A stretch of DNA of 64,000 nucleotides from Pseudolabrys sp963742345 (GTDB lineage: Bacteria; Pseudomonadota; Alphaproteobacteria; Rhizobiales; Xanthobacteraceae): contig CAVULO010000002.1 in assembly GCA_963742345.1 (NCBI GenBank), positions 62,001-126,000 on the forward strand, given 5' to 3'. Made by a program: the position numbers and the translations under genes. The notes beneath the pieces were generated by a model. The model was not told the DNA's origin. It ran no database searches and saw only the letters and a program-made list of their open reading frames with translations. Below, piece after piece: positions 27,201 through 41,757 of this stretch (position 1 is the first letter of the stretch; every line of letters starts with the position of its first letter).

Positions 27201-29798
27201 ATGAATTTCGAGAAGTTCACCGACCGCGCCCGCGGTTTCGTGCAATCCGCCCAATCGCTGGCCCTGCGCGAAGGCCATCAACAATTCGCCCCCGAACACC
27301 TCCTCAAAGTCCTGCTCGACGACCCCGAGGGGCTTGCGGCCGGTCTGATTGATCGTTCTGGCGGGCAATCCAGGCAGGCATTGCAGGCAGTGGAAGCGTC
27401 GCTTGCCAAGCGGCCAAAGGTCAGCGGCGGCGGCGCGGGACAGGTCTATATTGATCCGGCGTTGGCGCGTGTGTTCGACGCCGCCGAGAAGGCCGGCGAG
27501 AAAGCCGGGGATAGCTTCGTTACCGTCGAGCGATTGTTGCTCGCCCTTGCCTTGGAGAAAAATACCGAAGCCGGGAAAATTCTCGCCAAGGCCGGCGTCA
27601 CGCCGCAGAACCTCAACGCTGCGATCAACGCGCTGCGCAAAGGCCGCACGGCCGATTCCGCCTCCGCAGAAAACGCCTATGACGCGCTGAAGAAGTACGC
27701 CCGCGATCTCACGCAAGTTGCACGCGACGGCAAGCTCGATCCGGTGATCGGCCGCGATGAGGAAATCCGCCGCACGATTCAGGTGCTATCGCGTCGGACC
27801 AAGAACAACCCTGTGCTGATTGGCGAACCCGGCGTCGGCAAGACCGCAATTGTCGAAGGCCTCGCGCTGCGCATCGTCAATGGCGATGTACCGGAGAGCC
27901 TCCAGGACAAGCGGCTGCTCGCGCTCGACCTTGGTGCGATGATCGCGGGCGCCAAATATCGTGGTGAATTCGAAGAGCGGCTCAAGGCTGTGCTTCAGGA
28001 GGTCATATCCTCAGACGGCGGCATCATTCTCTTCATCGACGAGATGCACACGTTGGTCGGTGCCGGCAAAGCCGACGGCGCAATGGATGCGTCCAATCTT
28101 CTCAAGCCGGCGCTTGCGCGCGGCGAGTTGCATTGCATCGGCGCCACCACGCTCGATGAATACAAGAAGCACGTGGAGAAGGATGCAGCCCTGGCGCGGC
28201 GTTTCCAGCCGGTGTTCGTCAATGAGCCATCGGTCGAAGACACGATCTCAATTCTGCGCGGCCTTAAGGACAAATACGAACAGCACCACGGCGTGCGCAT
28301 TGCCAATTCGGCGATCGTCGCTGCCGCGACCCTGTCGCACCGCTACATCAGCGACCGTTTTCTGCCCGACAAGGCCATCGACCTGATCGACGAGGCCGCC
28401 GCGCGGTTGAAGATGCAGGTCGATTCAAAGCCGGAAGAACTCGATTCCATCGACCGCGAAATCGTACGGCTGAAGATCGAACAGGAAGCGCTGAAGAAAG
28501 AATCCGATCCCGGTTCGAAGGATCGTCTCAAGCGCCTGGAAACCGAGTTGAAATCGCTGGAGAAGCAGTCGGCCGACATCACCGGCCGTTGGAAAGCGGA
28601 AAAGGAAAAGCTCTCTGACGCGCAAAAGCTCAAGACCGAACTCGACCAGTTGCGCGCTGAGCTCGCCAATGCGCAGCGGCGCGGCGAATACCAGCGCGCC
28701 GGCGAACTGGCCTACGGCCGTATTCCGGAACTGGAAAAGAAGCTGAAGGAGATCGAAGCCTCCGAAGGCAAGCGTGGTGCCATGGTCGAGGAGACCGTGA
28801 CCGCCGATCACGTGGCCGGCGTTGTCTCGCGCTGGACCGGCGTTCCCGTCGACAGGATGCTCGAGGGCGAGAAAGAAAAGCTCCTGCGGATGGAAGACGA
28901 GCTCGCCAAGCGCGTCATCGGCCAGCAGGAGGCGGTGCGCGCGGTGTCGACCGCCGTCCGGCGCGCCCGCGCCGGCTTGCAGGATCCGCACCGGCCGATC
29001 GGCTCGTTCATGTTCCTGGGGCCCACCGGCGTGGGCAAGACCGAATTGACCAAGGCGCTGGCGGAATATCTGTTCGACGACGAGAATGCGCTGATCCGCA
29101 TCGACATGTCGGAATACATGGAGAAGCACTCGGTCGCCCGGCTGATCGGCGCGCCCCCGGGCTATGTCGGTTATGAGGAGGGCGGTGCACTCACCGAAGC
29201 TGTGCGGCGGCGGCCTTACCAGGTCGTGCTGTTCGACGAAATCGAGAAGGCGCATCCGGACGTGTTTAACGTTCTGCTGCAAGTGCTCGACGATGGCCGC
29301 CTCACGGACGGGCAGGGCCACACCGTCGACTTCCGCAATACGTTGATCGTGATGACGTCAAATCTCGGCGCCGAATTCCTGATCAATCAGCCGGATGGTC
29401 AGGACACCGACGCGGTCAAGGACCAGGTGATGGCGGTGGTGCGCTCGGCGTTCCGGCCGGAGTTCCTCAATCGCGTCGATGAAATCATTCTGTTCCACCG
29501 TCTCAAGAAGACGGAGATGGGACGTATCGTCGACATCCAGATCGCGCGGCTACAGAAGCTGCTCGACGACCGCAAGATCGTCATCACGCTCGACCCGAAC
29601 GCGCGCGATTGGCTGGCGGAAAAGGGCTGGGACCCCGCCTATGGCGCGCGGCCACTCAAGCGCGCGATCCAAAAGTCCGTTCAGGACCCGATGGCCGAGA
29701 TGATTCTTGCCGGCACGATCAAGGACGGCGAAAAGGTCACCATTTCCGCCGACAAACTGGGTTTGACCTTTAACGGCAAGATGGCGCAAGCGGCGTAG
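27201..29798 (+). CDS. clpB: ATP-dependent chaperone ClpB
   Basis: ClpB is a hexameric AAA+ disaggregase that works with DnaK to rescue aggregated proteins after heat stress. The 865-residue frame is intact and of normal length. An N-terminal substrate domain starts MNFEKFTDRARGFVQ. The first Walker A is GEPGVGKT (residues 208-215). A long middle coiled coil covers about residues 405-525 (ETELKSLEKQSADITGRWKA). The second Walker A is GPTGVGKT (607-614). The C-terminal domain includes RVDEIILFHRL and GARPLKRAIQKSVQDPMAEM. ATG is preceded by GAGGGAG. Confidence 0.97.
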   Translation: MNFEKFTDRARGFVQSAQSLALREGHQQFAPEHLLKVLLDDPEGLAAGLIDRSGGQSRQALQAVEASLAKRPKVSGGGAGQVYIDPALARVFDAAEKAGEKAGDSFVTVERLLLALALEKNTEAGKILAKAGVTPQNLNAAINALRKGRTADSASAENAYDALKKYARDLTQVARDGKLDPVIGRDEEIRRTIQVLSRRTKNNPVLIGEPGVGKTAIVEGLALRIVNGDVPESLQDKRLLALDLGAMIAGAKYRGEFEERLKAVLQEVISSDGGIILFIDEMHTLVGAGKADGAMDASNLLKPALARGELHCIGATTLDEYKKHVEKDAALARRFQPVFVNEPSVEDTISILRGLKDKYEQHHGVRIANSAIVAAATLSHRYISDRFLPDKAIDLIDEAAARLKMQVDSKPEELDSIDREIVRLKIEQEALKKESDPGSKDRLKRLETELKSLEKQSADITGRWKAEKEKLSDAQKLKTELDQLRAELANAQRRGEYQRAGELAYGRIPELEKKLKEIEASEGKRGAMVEETVTADHVAGVVSRWTGVPVDRMLEGEKEKLLRMEDELAKRVIGQQEAVRAVSTAVRRARAGLQDPHRPIGSFMFLGPTGVGKTELTKALAEYLFDDENALIRIDMSEYMEKHSVARLIGAPPGYVGYEEGGALTEAVRRRPYQVVLFDEIEKAHPDVFNVLLQVLDDGRLTDGQGHTVDFRNTLIVMTSNLGAEFLINQPDGQDTDAVKDQVMAVVRSAFRPEFLNRVDEIILFHRLKKTEMGRIVDIQIARLQKLLDDRKIVITLDPNARDWLAEKGWDPAYGARPLKRAIQKSVQDPMAEMILAGTIKDGEKVTISADKLGLTFNGKMAQAA

Positions 29799-29820
29799 TT
29801 GCAAAACTCATGCGCCGCTC

Positions 29821-29887
29821 ATTCCCGCGCAAGCGGGAATCCGGAGTATAACAGCAGGAGGTTCTGGGTCCCCGCTTGCGCGGGGAC
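29821..29887. repeat. Paired palindromic repeat between clpB and M23 peptidase
   Basis: Two hairpins, attcccgcgcaagcgggaat (29821-29840) and gtccccgcttgcgcggggac (29868-29887), are separated by 27 bases. Their cores are reverse complements of each other, so the whole element is also a larger inverted repeat. The element lies between two convergent genes and could also stop transcription. It resembles dispersed palindromic units common in Hyphomicrobiales intergenic regions. Confidence 0.75.
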
Positions 29888-29901
29888 GAGCAGCCCGAGC
29901 G

Positions 29902-32140
29902 TTACCGATCCCCCGGCGCACTCGACGCCACGCGCGCGGGCTTGCGCGCCATGATGCCATCAAGGCGCTCGCGCTCCTGTTCGAAGCCTGCGAGCATCTG
30001 GCCTTCCAGCACGCGGCCGCGCGGCAGCTTGATGCGCATGGGATCAACGAAGCGCCCGTTGACCAATATTTCATAGTGCAGGTGCGAGCCGGTGGAGAGG
30101 CCGGTCGAGCCGACGAAGCCGATCACCTGGCCTTGTCGCACGCGCGTGCCCTCATCGACGCCGCGTGCAAATGCGGTCATGTGGCCGTAGGCGGTTTCAT
30201 AACCATTGTTGTGGCGAATACGGATGTATTTGCCGTAGCCGGATTCCAAACCGGCCTTCTCGACGACGCCGTTGCCGGAGGCGTAGATCGCCGTGCCGCT
30301 CGGGGCCGCCCAATCCACGCCGGTGTGCATTTTGGTGTAACCGAGGATCGGATGGCGGCGCAGACCGAAGCCGGAGCGCATGATGCCGGCGAGCACCGGC
30401 TTGCGCACCAGGAACTTCTTCGCACTCTTGCCCGTCTCGTCGTAGTAGTCGACCGCCCCGTCATCCGGTGACTGGAAGCGATAGAACTTCTTTCGTCTCG
30501 CCGCCGACGGTAAGCGTGGCAAACAACACATCGTTGCGGCTATCGGCGACCGGCGTTTCTTCCTCGCCGGCGTAGAGCACTTCGAAGGAATCGCCGGGCT
30601 GTACTTTGCGCTGGAAATCGACGTCGTAGGAGTAGATGCGGATCAGGTCTTCGATGATGGGGCGTGGAATCCGGTTGCGCAGCGCAGTCTCGTAGACGCT
30701 TTGATAGAGCCGCACGCCGGAGGTGTCGTTTTCGTCATTGTCCTCGGAATTTTCGGCAACTTCGGTATCAACGTTCTTGACGTCGACGGAAACATATTTT
30801 CCGGTATCCGCCAAGCGCCACCACGGCGTCGATCCCTGAATCACTGGCGACGATCACGCGGATTGGCTGCAGGCGCTGGCCACCGCCGAGAACCGGCGAC
30901 ATCAACACGCGCAGCTTCTGCCCTTCCTTGATGCCGCCATCGAAACTGCGACGCGACCAAGCACGCGCGCGATGGCGCTGATGTCGGCGGGTCGAGGCTC
31001 CGAGATCGCGCAGGATGCTAAGCGACGCTTTCTCCCTTCTTGGCGATGATCAGCTTCTCATTGAGGCCATTGCCGCCGGTCGTCTGGGTCGTGGTCTTGG
31101 GCAGCAGCGTAATGTTCTCGGGAACGATCCGCGCCTCGAACCCTGCGTAAGGATCGACGGTGCCGTCGCCGGCATACGCAAGCTTGATCCCGGTGATGTT
31201 GGCCGCAACCGGCAAATGATTGGCGGCCTTGTCGCTCCATTCGGCGGCTTCGCGCACGCGCGCCATCACTTCGTCGGCCGGCGTGAACAGCACGATTTTA
31301 AGTTTCGGCATGAGCGGCGCCATGTCGCGCGTCACGAAAGCGACTTCGGCGTCTGGCTCGGCGGCCGGAGTGTCGTCTGTCGTCGCGGTCCCGCCGGGTC
31401 CGGACTCGGCAAGCAGGCGTTGCGGATTGAAGGGCGGAATATTGGCGGAGAGATCGGAAACGGTGAGCGACAAATTGCCGGCGATGCGCACGAACGGGCG
31501 CACGCGCACGACCTCGTGGTTGCCGACCCGGTTTATAGTCGAGACGCGGATGACCTGGCGGGCGAATGTCGGCTCTTCAGCGGTCGGCAGACGATCGCTC
31601 TTGTGCGCGCTCTTCTCGCCGCCTACGCCGAGTGCGCCGCGCAGCGCGACCTCGACCCGTTCCGGCAAGCGAAGCGAAATTGGTTTCGCCATCGAGTGAC
31701 GTGAAAACGGCGCCGCCCATGAGAGCAGCGCCGCACAGTGCGGTCAGGATTGTGCCGGCAAACCATTGCACCGATACGCGGCGGCGATCGACGAATCCGC
31801 TCGAGCCGCCGTCAACCGACAGCGGCGGCTCGTTGCCGAGCTCAATGGCGTCGGCCTGCCTTGATCGATATGCGCCGCGCGACCGTGTCTGGTCCAAGCT
31901 CGCCGTCCCCTGCGCCTCGGATCGAAAGGGCTTGCCGCAACCAATTAGCCCCAGACGCTGTCGGCAGACCGCTGAATCGATGGCCGGCACGATGCCGGTT
32001 GGTCCATGGGCCGTCAATGACGGCACCCGAACCCGACTTACTGGCCTGATAGACGGCGGCTGAAGGCCCCCGTTGCGATTCCGTCCCTCGAAACGAGCCC
32101 AAGGACGACGCAGGAATATGGCCTCAGTGCGGCGCGGCAT
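29902..32140 (-). CDS. M23 family metallopeptidase, LysM-type envelope protein (about four apparent frameshifts)
   Basis: A cytoplasmic N-terminus (LGNEPPLSVDGGSSGFVDRR) and one membrane helix (VQWFAGTILTALCGAALMG) lead to a periplasmic region with GFEARIVPENITLLPKT and LYQSVYETALRNRIPRPIIE. The C-terminal LytM/M23 domain has FGLRRHPILGYTKMHTGVDW (HxxxD zinc ligands), GYGKYIRIRHNNGYETAYGH and LSTGSHLHYEILVNGRFVDP (HxH). This is a zinc endopeptidase or divisome activator type. Frame breaks lie near 31680, 31018, 30842 and 30497. Rejoined size is about 700 residues, in the usual range. The start at 32140 is a guess because the first ~90 residues do not look natural. Confidence 0.85.
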
Positions 32141-32231
32141 GAATTAAGGCACTGTTTATCCCTCAAGTCTGGAAATCTTTGTCCGCACGGCCGCAATACC
32201 GTTATGGACCAATGAAAATGGGCATTTTTGG

Positions 32232-32261
32232 TTGACAATGCGCGGGGCCGAAGCCTATATA
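32232..32261 (+). promoter_or_regulatory. Probable rRNA operon promoter
   Basis: TTGACA (32232-32237) and TATATA (32256-32261) are 18 bases apart, a near-consensus housekeeping promoter. It lies about 385 bases before the 16S gene. A GC-rich discriminator, cacccatcggcgcg, follows, typical of growth-rate-controlled rRNA promoters. Confidence 0.7.
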
Positions 32262-32645
32262 CACCCATCGGCGCGCCGTCCGCTTACGGCGCGATTGCGC
32301 GCCTCTGAAGCTCCTCACTGGAACAGTAAATCGGCATCCGATAGGTTCTCGGATGCACGGGCTTCGACGGCTCTTCGGCTTCACCGGAGGGTGGGGACCG
32401 CCATGGTCCCCGGGCTGTTTGAAAAGTGAATCGGAAGAAAGAGAAACGTGGACGGCGGGGTCCTTGCGGGCCGCCTTCTTGCGGAGAAGCAATTCTTTGC
32501 GAGAGGCGGTTTTGGAAGAGACTTCGGCGGTACACGTTTAAGGTACATCGCTGATCGCAAGATCAGTGGGTGGACCTCGTCAAATTGACAACGTCCCAAA
32601 CGTTGTCATGCGCAAACGTGACCAGCCGGGATAAAAATCTCATCC
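32262..32645 (+). other. rRNA operon leader, no gene seen
   Basis: These bases are the likely transcribed leader of the rRNA operon. The stretch contains several short hairpin-forming repeats but no convincing gene. It will be removed by RNase III and other nucleases during 16S maturation. Confidence 0.6.
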
Positions 32646-34141
<1,496 letters not shown>

Positions 34142-34352
34142 GTCCTTCAGGGTCGAGCATCCGCTCGCTCTATCGGATTTCTTAGGAACACATCGGGGCC
34201 GGTCAGTTCAGGCTGATTTGGTCCTTAGGCGGGACTTCGCCGTCTTCGTTTCTCTTTCTTCTCGGACGAGCCCACGCTATTCCCAAGGTCGTTGGAGCAT
34301 CCTTTTGTGCCCGCGCTCTTTCGGGATATCGCGGGCAACGAGCGTGTGCTCT

Positions 34353-34429
34353 GGGCCTGTAGCTCAGTTGGTTAGAGCGCGCGCTTGATAAGCGTGAGGT
34401 CGGAAGTTCAAATCTTCCCAGGCCCACCA
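34353..34429 (+). tRNA. tRNA-Ile(GAT)
   Basis: The 77-base gene encodes its CCA end. The acceptor stem is gggcctg with caggccc; the D arm is agctcagttggttagagc; the anticodon loop is cttgataag with GAT. It lies in the 16S-23S spacer, as usual. Confidence 0.97.
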
Positions 34430-34455
34430 TTCCCGCTTCGCTGGTGCCGCAGTGC

Positions 34456-34531
<76 letters not shown>

Positions 34532-34945
34532 GCGGTAACGCCCGGCCTTTCAATTTGCTCGTCCGTGAAAACCAATTCGCGCATGCAATGCGTCGCGTCC
34601 ACGCGTCGTTTGCATGCGCGTGTTGTCTGACATCGTGAAGAGGAGATCGTTCCGAGCGAACGTGTAACGGCGAAAGCCGTGAAGCGTTCCGCGCGCTCCT
34701 AAATGACATGTTCGGCGTCTGCCTTTCATCCATCGGCGGAGGTCGTTGCGTGTTCATGTCGGCGAAGCTTGACCGCCTCGTCGTCGGATCGATCTTGAAG
34801 CAAAGAAATGGTCTTTCTAAATCAGTGTTCGATCGGTACGGGCGCAAGTCCGTATCCGGCCATCGACCGTTACATAATCTTGTTGACGGAATTCGCCGAG
34901 GATTCCTTCAACTGACGGTCGAGGGATGGGCATTGATAATGAGAG
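34532..34945 (+). other. 16S-23S spacer, second part, no gene seen
   Basis: These 414 bases between tRNA-Ala and the 23S gene hold no recognisable gene. The end of the stretch, gagagcgatcaag, pairs with cttgattgctctc just after the 23S gene. Together they form the processing stem that brackets 23S rRNA. Confidence 0.7.
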
Positions 34946-34946
34946 C

Positions 34947-37763
<2,817 letters not shown>

Positions 37764-37914
37764 CATTTCCAATGCCCATTCGCATTCTTGACCGGATGCG
37801 TTTGGCAAACACTGAAATAGAAAGACCGATACATTTCTGGGCACGAGCCCGCGGATCAGTCCGCGGGTTGCGCTGCCCGCTGCGCCCGCAGCTTGCTTCA
37901 CAACGTTCTTGGCC

Positions 37915-38033
37915 GGCCTGGTGGTTTTTGCGGAGAGACTGAACCCGATCCCATCTCGAACTCGGCCGTTAAACTTTCCTGCGCCGATGGTACTAAGCCT
38001 CAAGGCTTGGAAGAGTAGGTCACTGCCAGGCCT
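37915..38033 (+). rRNA. rrf: 5S ribosomal RNA
   Basis: About 119 bases, starting ggcctggtggtttttgcgga and ending cactgccaggcct. The 5' and 3' ends pair to form helix I. The internal ccgatcccatctcgaactcg and ccgatggtactaagcctca are typical. It is the last gene of the rRNA operon. A flanking repeat, gttcttggcc/ggccaagaac-like, brackets it for processing. Confidence 0.95.
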
Positions 38034-38086
38034 GCCAAGAACGTTGCTAAGAACGTTGCTTCTCCTCGACACGATGAAAGATTTTC

Positions 38087-38115
38087 AAAGGCCGCCAGCA
38101 ATGGCGGCCTTTTTC
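38087..38115 (+). terminator. Rho-independent terminator of the rRNA operon
   Basis: The stem aaaggccgcc / ggcggccttt has a 6-base loop and is followed by a T run. It lies about 55 bases after the 5S gene. No tRNA-fMet follows the 5S gene inside the operon; the initiator tRNA is 1.8 kb further on. Confidence 0.9.
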
Positions 38116-38261
38116 ATTTGGCCGGCGCCTCGCGAAAACGTCCGTGTTGTAAGGGTTTTTCTGCTGCGCGCGGGTTTGAGCCAAATCAAGGCGGGCGACC
38201 CCCAATTGCGCGATTTTTACTCGTGAGGGCAAACGGCAACCGAGGAAAGGGGGGTGTACCC

Positions 38262-38747
38262 ATGCCAAACTCATCGATGGAAAAGACCCTGATCTTGTAC
38301 TTTCGCTTCTTGATGGGGTGGACGTTTCTCTACGCCGCCTCGCATCAGGTCTTCGTGCCCGGCTGGACCGTCGTCGGGTTTCTCAATCACACAAAAACAT
38401 TCCATGACGTGTTCGTCGTGTTCACGACACCGACCATGGGGCCGATCACGACCTTCTTGGTCGAATATGGCCACCTGCTGATTGGTTTGTCGCTGATCAC
38501 GGGGCTGATGGTGCGCGTGAGCGCGAGCTTCGGCGTGATGCTGATGATCATCTACTGGTTTGCCCATATGGACTGGCCGTTCATCGAGAATACCAACAAT
38601 CTCATCGTCGACTTTCATTTGGTCTATGCCGGCGTGCTGGTGTACCTGATCGTCAAACGCGCCGGGCACGTCTTCGGGCTCGATGGCTGGGTGGAGAACC
38701 TGGCATTTTTCCAGCAACATCCGGCGCTAAAGCCGCTGGTTGCTTGA
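38262..38747 (+). CDS. DoxX family membrane protein
   Basis: The 161-residue protein has four predicted membrane helices. It contains YFRFLMGWTFLYAASHQVFV, TFLVEYGHLLIGLSLITGLM, VRVSASFGVMLMIIYWFAHM and VDFHLVYAGVLVYLIVKRAG, the DoxX arrangement. The ATG at 38262 follows a purine-rich stretch (gaggaaaggggggtg). DoxX-like proteins occur in thiosulfate:quinone oxidoreductase and in unrelated redox contexts; the specific role here is unknown. Confidence 0.85.
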   Translation: MPNSSMEKTLILYFRFLMGWTFLYAASHQVFVPGWTVVGFLNHTKTFHDVFVVFTTPTMGPITTFLVEYGHLLIGLSLITGLMVRVSASFGVMLMIIYWFAHMDWPFIENTNNLIVDFHLVYAGVLVYLIVKRAGHVFGLDGWVENLAFFQQHPALKPLVA

Positions 38748-38764
38748 TCGCAGCGATGGAATTG

Positions 38765-38792
38765 CGAAAGCCCAGCTCTGGCCGGGCTTTCG
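38765..38792. terminator. Rho-independent terminator between DoxX and CHAD genes
   Basis: The stem cgaaagccc / gggctttcg has a loop of 10 bases. It lies between the two convergent genes, 18 bases after the DoxX stop. The T run is weak on both sides. Confidence 0.7.
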
Positions 38793-38797
38793 GCGTT

Positions 38798-39757
38798 TCA
38801 GGGTGTTCTGGTTTGGCGCGCCGACCACAGCGCTGCCATGCGCCGGCGAAATGCCTTCGGCTTCTCGGCGAACAGGCGGCCAGCCAGTCGCGCTGCCGAT
38901 TTCAAATGCGCCGTGCGGCGCGCCTCGATCAAAGGTGACAACCGCGATCGCCAGGGCGCCAAAGGTTGGTGTGGGGCGGTGAAGTTGATTAACACCGCGA
39001 GATCCTGGCAGGAGCCGAGCTGATTGCGCAGGCGCTGAGCTTCTTCAGCCCACACTTTTCCAAGCCGCGGCCAAAGCGGTTCAACGAGATCCATCTGGTG
39101 GCGGTGCTCGACCACACGCCGGCGCAAATCGTGCAGGTGCTCGGCTTCAGCATCGGGCCAGCTTTCAGGCACCAATTGGCGCGCACGGCGATATGTCGAC
39201 GCCAGCCCGTCGGTGACGATGTCGAAATCAATCGCCTTGAGTGGCCAGCGCTCGAGTGAAAGCGTGGCATAGTCGAGATAGCGCGACAGGCGGTCGCGCA
39301 TGGTCTTGGTAAAACTTTTCGCCTCGGCGGCGTCCCGCAATTCGGTCAAGCGGGCACGGATCGTTTCGATCGAGGTCGGCGAGAAAGGCAAATCGGCCTT
39401 GCGCAGATCGGTCACGGCATCCAGTGCCGATTGGGCATCGCGCGCGCCGGCCACCGCGCGCATCAGTTCGCGCGCCTCGGCGCGTAACTGGTCGGCCTGT
39501 TCGCCGAGCGGGCGGGCGAGCAGCCGCAGGAGCGCGCGCCAGCGCTTGAGCGCTTTGCGCAGTTCGTGAACCGCCTCGGCGTCGGAAAGTTCGGGGTCGG
39601 TCAAGGCGCGGCGTCCGTCGGCAATAATCGAACGCGCGGCGGCCGCAAGACCGTCGCCGAAGCTGCTGTCGCTTCCCCCAGCAACCCCCATCATCGCTGC
39701 CTTTTGCCGCTGTTTCGTGACATCTCGATGAAAAGAAACGCTTTTCACCCTTCCCAT
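38798..39757 (-). CDS. CHAD domain protein
   Basis: The 319-residue protein is helical with conserved His/Arg/Lys-rich stretches typical of CHAD domains: EAVHELRKALKRWRALLRLL, MRDRLSRYLDYATLSLERW, EAEHLHDLRRRVVEHRHQMD and RNQLGSCQDLAVLI. CHAD domains bind polyphosphate through these basic surfaces. The start may also lie at an internal Met (about residues 22-23). The gene has its own terminator shared with the DoxX gene. Confidence 0.9.
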   Translation of the reverse strand: MGRVKSVSFHRDVTKQRQKAAMMGVAGGSDSSFGDGLAAAARSIIADGRRALTDPELSDAEAVHELRKALKRWRALLRLLARPLGEQADQLRAEARELMRAVAGARDAQSALDAVTDLRKADLPFSPTSIETIRARLTELRDAAEAKSFTKTMRDRLSRYLDYATLSLERWPLKAIDFDIVTDGLASTYRRARQLVPESWPDAEAEHLHDLRRRVVEHRHQMDLVEPLWPRLGKVWAEEAQRLRNQLGSCQDLAVLINFTAPHQPLAPWRSRLSPLIEARRTAHLKSAARLAGRLFAEKPKAFRRRMAALWSARQTRTP

Positions 39758-39822
39758 TGGCGGTGCTCGTTGCTACATAGCCCCCGAATGGCGCGGGCCT
39801 TGCCCCGCGCTTAACATTTTGA

Positions 39823-39899
<77 letters not shown>

Positions 39900-40027
39900 A
39901 ATAGCGCCGCCGGGCCAGTGGCTTGGCGGCGTATTTATTTTGCGCGTTGGTCGCAGCGCAGGTCGGGCAACACCGGTTTCCATAGCGCCAATGTGTGAGC
40001 GGGCGCGCGCCGCCCGAGCATTGATGT

Positions 40028-41620
40028 TTAGGGCGCGTCCGGCGTCTCCTCGGGACGGCTTCGTGTAAATGCTGACCCAAGGACATCCTTGATGCTCCAG
40101 CCCGCTGCGTCATCGCCGGTCTCGCCTGGTGCGGGCGCTGATGCCGGTGTTGCCTTCCCTGGTGCGGTTTGGCCGGTGATGCCCTCGTCGATCCGCTGGA
40201 TCATGTAGGAAAAGAACGGGTTTGAAGAAACGCGCAATAATGAGTCCAGGCTCGCGATCAGAACGTTTCGTTCTCCGCGCGGCGCCAGCACGCCGAGATT
40301 AATGCCGAAGTTTTCCGCGGTGTCGGGTGTCAATCCGTACAGTGAATCGTTCATTGGAAACGGCAAGGCAACGTGGGAAAGCGAATAGAGACCCACAGGA
40401 TAGGCTAGCCCCAAGTTGCGGTCGCGTTCCGTCACCGCACCGGCGTCAATCGTGCGCTCGACTTCTTCGCCGCTGGGGACATCGGCATTGGTGATGACGG
40501 TCGTTCGGTAGTTTCGCGCTCTGCTCGGGAGCAGCTGCGCCAGCGCAGTGTCAGCCGCCGGACGCAAAAGCGCGCCAAACTTGACGGTCCGGTTCACATC
40601 GAAAAGAACAAGCTCGCTGCCGTTTGAGGGAAGGCGAGCATAAAGTGCGGAAACAATGGCGGGCGTGCTGACCGTGAAGTCCATGACGGATTGGAATGTT
40701 ATGATCGGCGGTAGATAAGATAATTTTCCAGCGCGGCTGTATTGCGCAAGCTGCCGCTGCAGGACCTGGGTCAATCGGTACGACTGAACGGCGCCGTTTA
40801 CCGGAAATGAATTGTACTTGAATGGATTGAATTCAGGCAGGACGCCGAGCCACGCGGCCTCCGCGAACGCCGGCAACAGAGCAGGCAAACCGGCCAACCC
40901 GGCGAAACGCGCAAACCGCGTGATACCGATCATTGGTGAGATCAGGACGACGCGGTCGGGTTGAGCCAACTGTGGGTCCGAAATTGCATCCAGTGCATAT
41001 TTGACCGCGAGGGCACCGCCATTCGAGAAGCCGACCAGATGCAATGGCGCCGATGGGGCGACGCGCCGGCGCGCCTCCCGTACCGCAAGCCGCGTCGCCG
41101 CCACCCAATCTTCCCACTCGACGTCGGTCAAGCCAGCAGGAACGGTGCCGTGCCCGGGCAGCCTGATCACAATCGCAACAAAGCCGTGATCGCGATAGGA
41201 CTGCGCGATATGCCGTTGGCTGTATGGCGAGTCGGTGAGGCCGTGCAGCAAGACGACGGCGCCGATGGGAGTATCTTTGGGTTCGAGCACAAAGGAGCGG
41301 TTAAAATCTTGAAAAAAGTGCGCCGGATACACCGGGCTGCCGTCAAAGTAGCGATTCATCGGGACGCGATCATCCGGATCGAGCTTTTGCGTCACCTCGG
41401 TCTTGACGGATTCAAAAATCCCGGCCTCGTGGGTCAAGTATTGTTTCCAGTCGGTTGCGTCGAGCTCCTTGGCTTTCAATTCATGCGGCACGAAGGTGTG
41501 CCACACGGAAAGGGGTGGGCCACCTTGGGTGACGTAAACACGAATTGAAAAGAAGGCGACAGCGGCGACCACGAGTAAAATCGTCACCCACTTCATTATC
41601 TTGCTAATTCGAGCCCGCAT
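40028..41620 (-). CDS. Membrane-anchored alpha/beta hydrolase
   Basis: One N-terminal membrane helix (MKWVTILLVVAAVAFFSIRV) anchors a large periplasmic serine hydrolase. The region GAVVLLHGLTDSPYSQRHIA holds the oxyanion loop, GFVAIVIRLPGHGTVPAGL follows, and the nucleophile is in HLVGFSNGGALAVKYAL (GxSxG). The C-terminal half includes GNFGINLGVLAPRGE-like sequence near residue 470 and a poorly conserved, Pro/Ala-rich end. I prefer the ATG at 41620 (MRARISKIMKW) because it gives a normal anchor, though the frame stays open to 41689. About 530 residues. The substrate is unknown. It is divergent from the ceramidase-like gene at 41758. Confidence 0.82.
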   Translation of the reverse strand: MRARISKIMKWVTILLVVAAVAFFSIRVYVTQGGPPLSVWHTFVPHELKAKELDATDWKQYLTHEAGIFESVKTEVTQKLDPDDRVPMNRYFDGSPVYPAHFFQDFNRSFVLEPKDTPIGAVVLLHGLTDSPYSQRHIAQSYRDHGFVAIVIRLPGHGTVPAGLTDVEWEDWVAATRLAVREARRRVAPSAPLHLVGFSNGGALAVKYALDAISDPQLAQPDRVVLISPMIGITRFARFAGLAGLPALLPAFAEAAWLGVLPEFNPFKYNSFPVNGAVQSYRLTQVLQRQLAQYSRAGKLSYLPPIITFQSVMDFTVSTPAIVSALYARLPSNGSELVLFDVNRTVKFGALLRPAADTALAQLLPSRARNYRTTVITNADVPSGEEVERTIDAGAVTERDRNLGLAYPVGLYSLSHVALPFPMNDSLYGLTPDTAENFGINLGVLAPRGERNVLIASLDSLLRVSSNPFFSYMIQRIDEGITGQTAPGKATPASAPAPGETGDDAAGWSIKDVLGSAFTRSRPEETPDAP

Positions 41621-41757
41621 TTTCCAATCCGTGGTACGAGGCGCACCAGGCATGTTCCTCGAATTTCCGCAGTTTATCAACAAACGCATCGTCGATTGGC
41701 GCTTCGCGCATCGGCTTGATTGCGGACTTCAACAGCTGCTTTTGCTATTGTGCCCGA

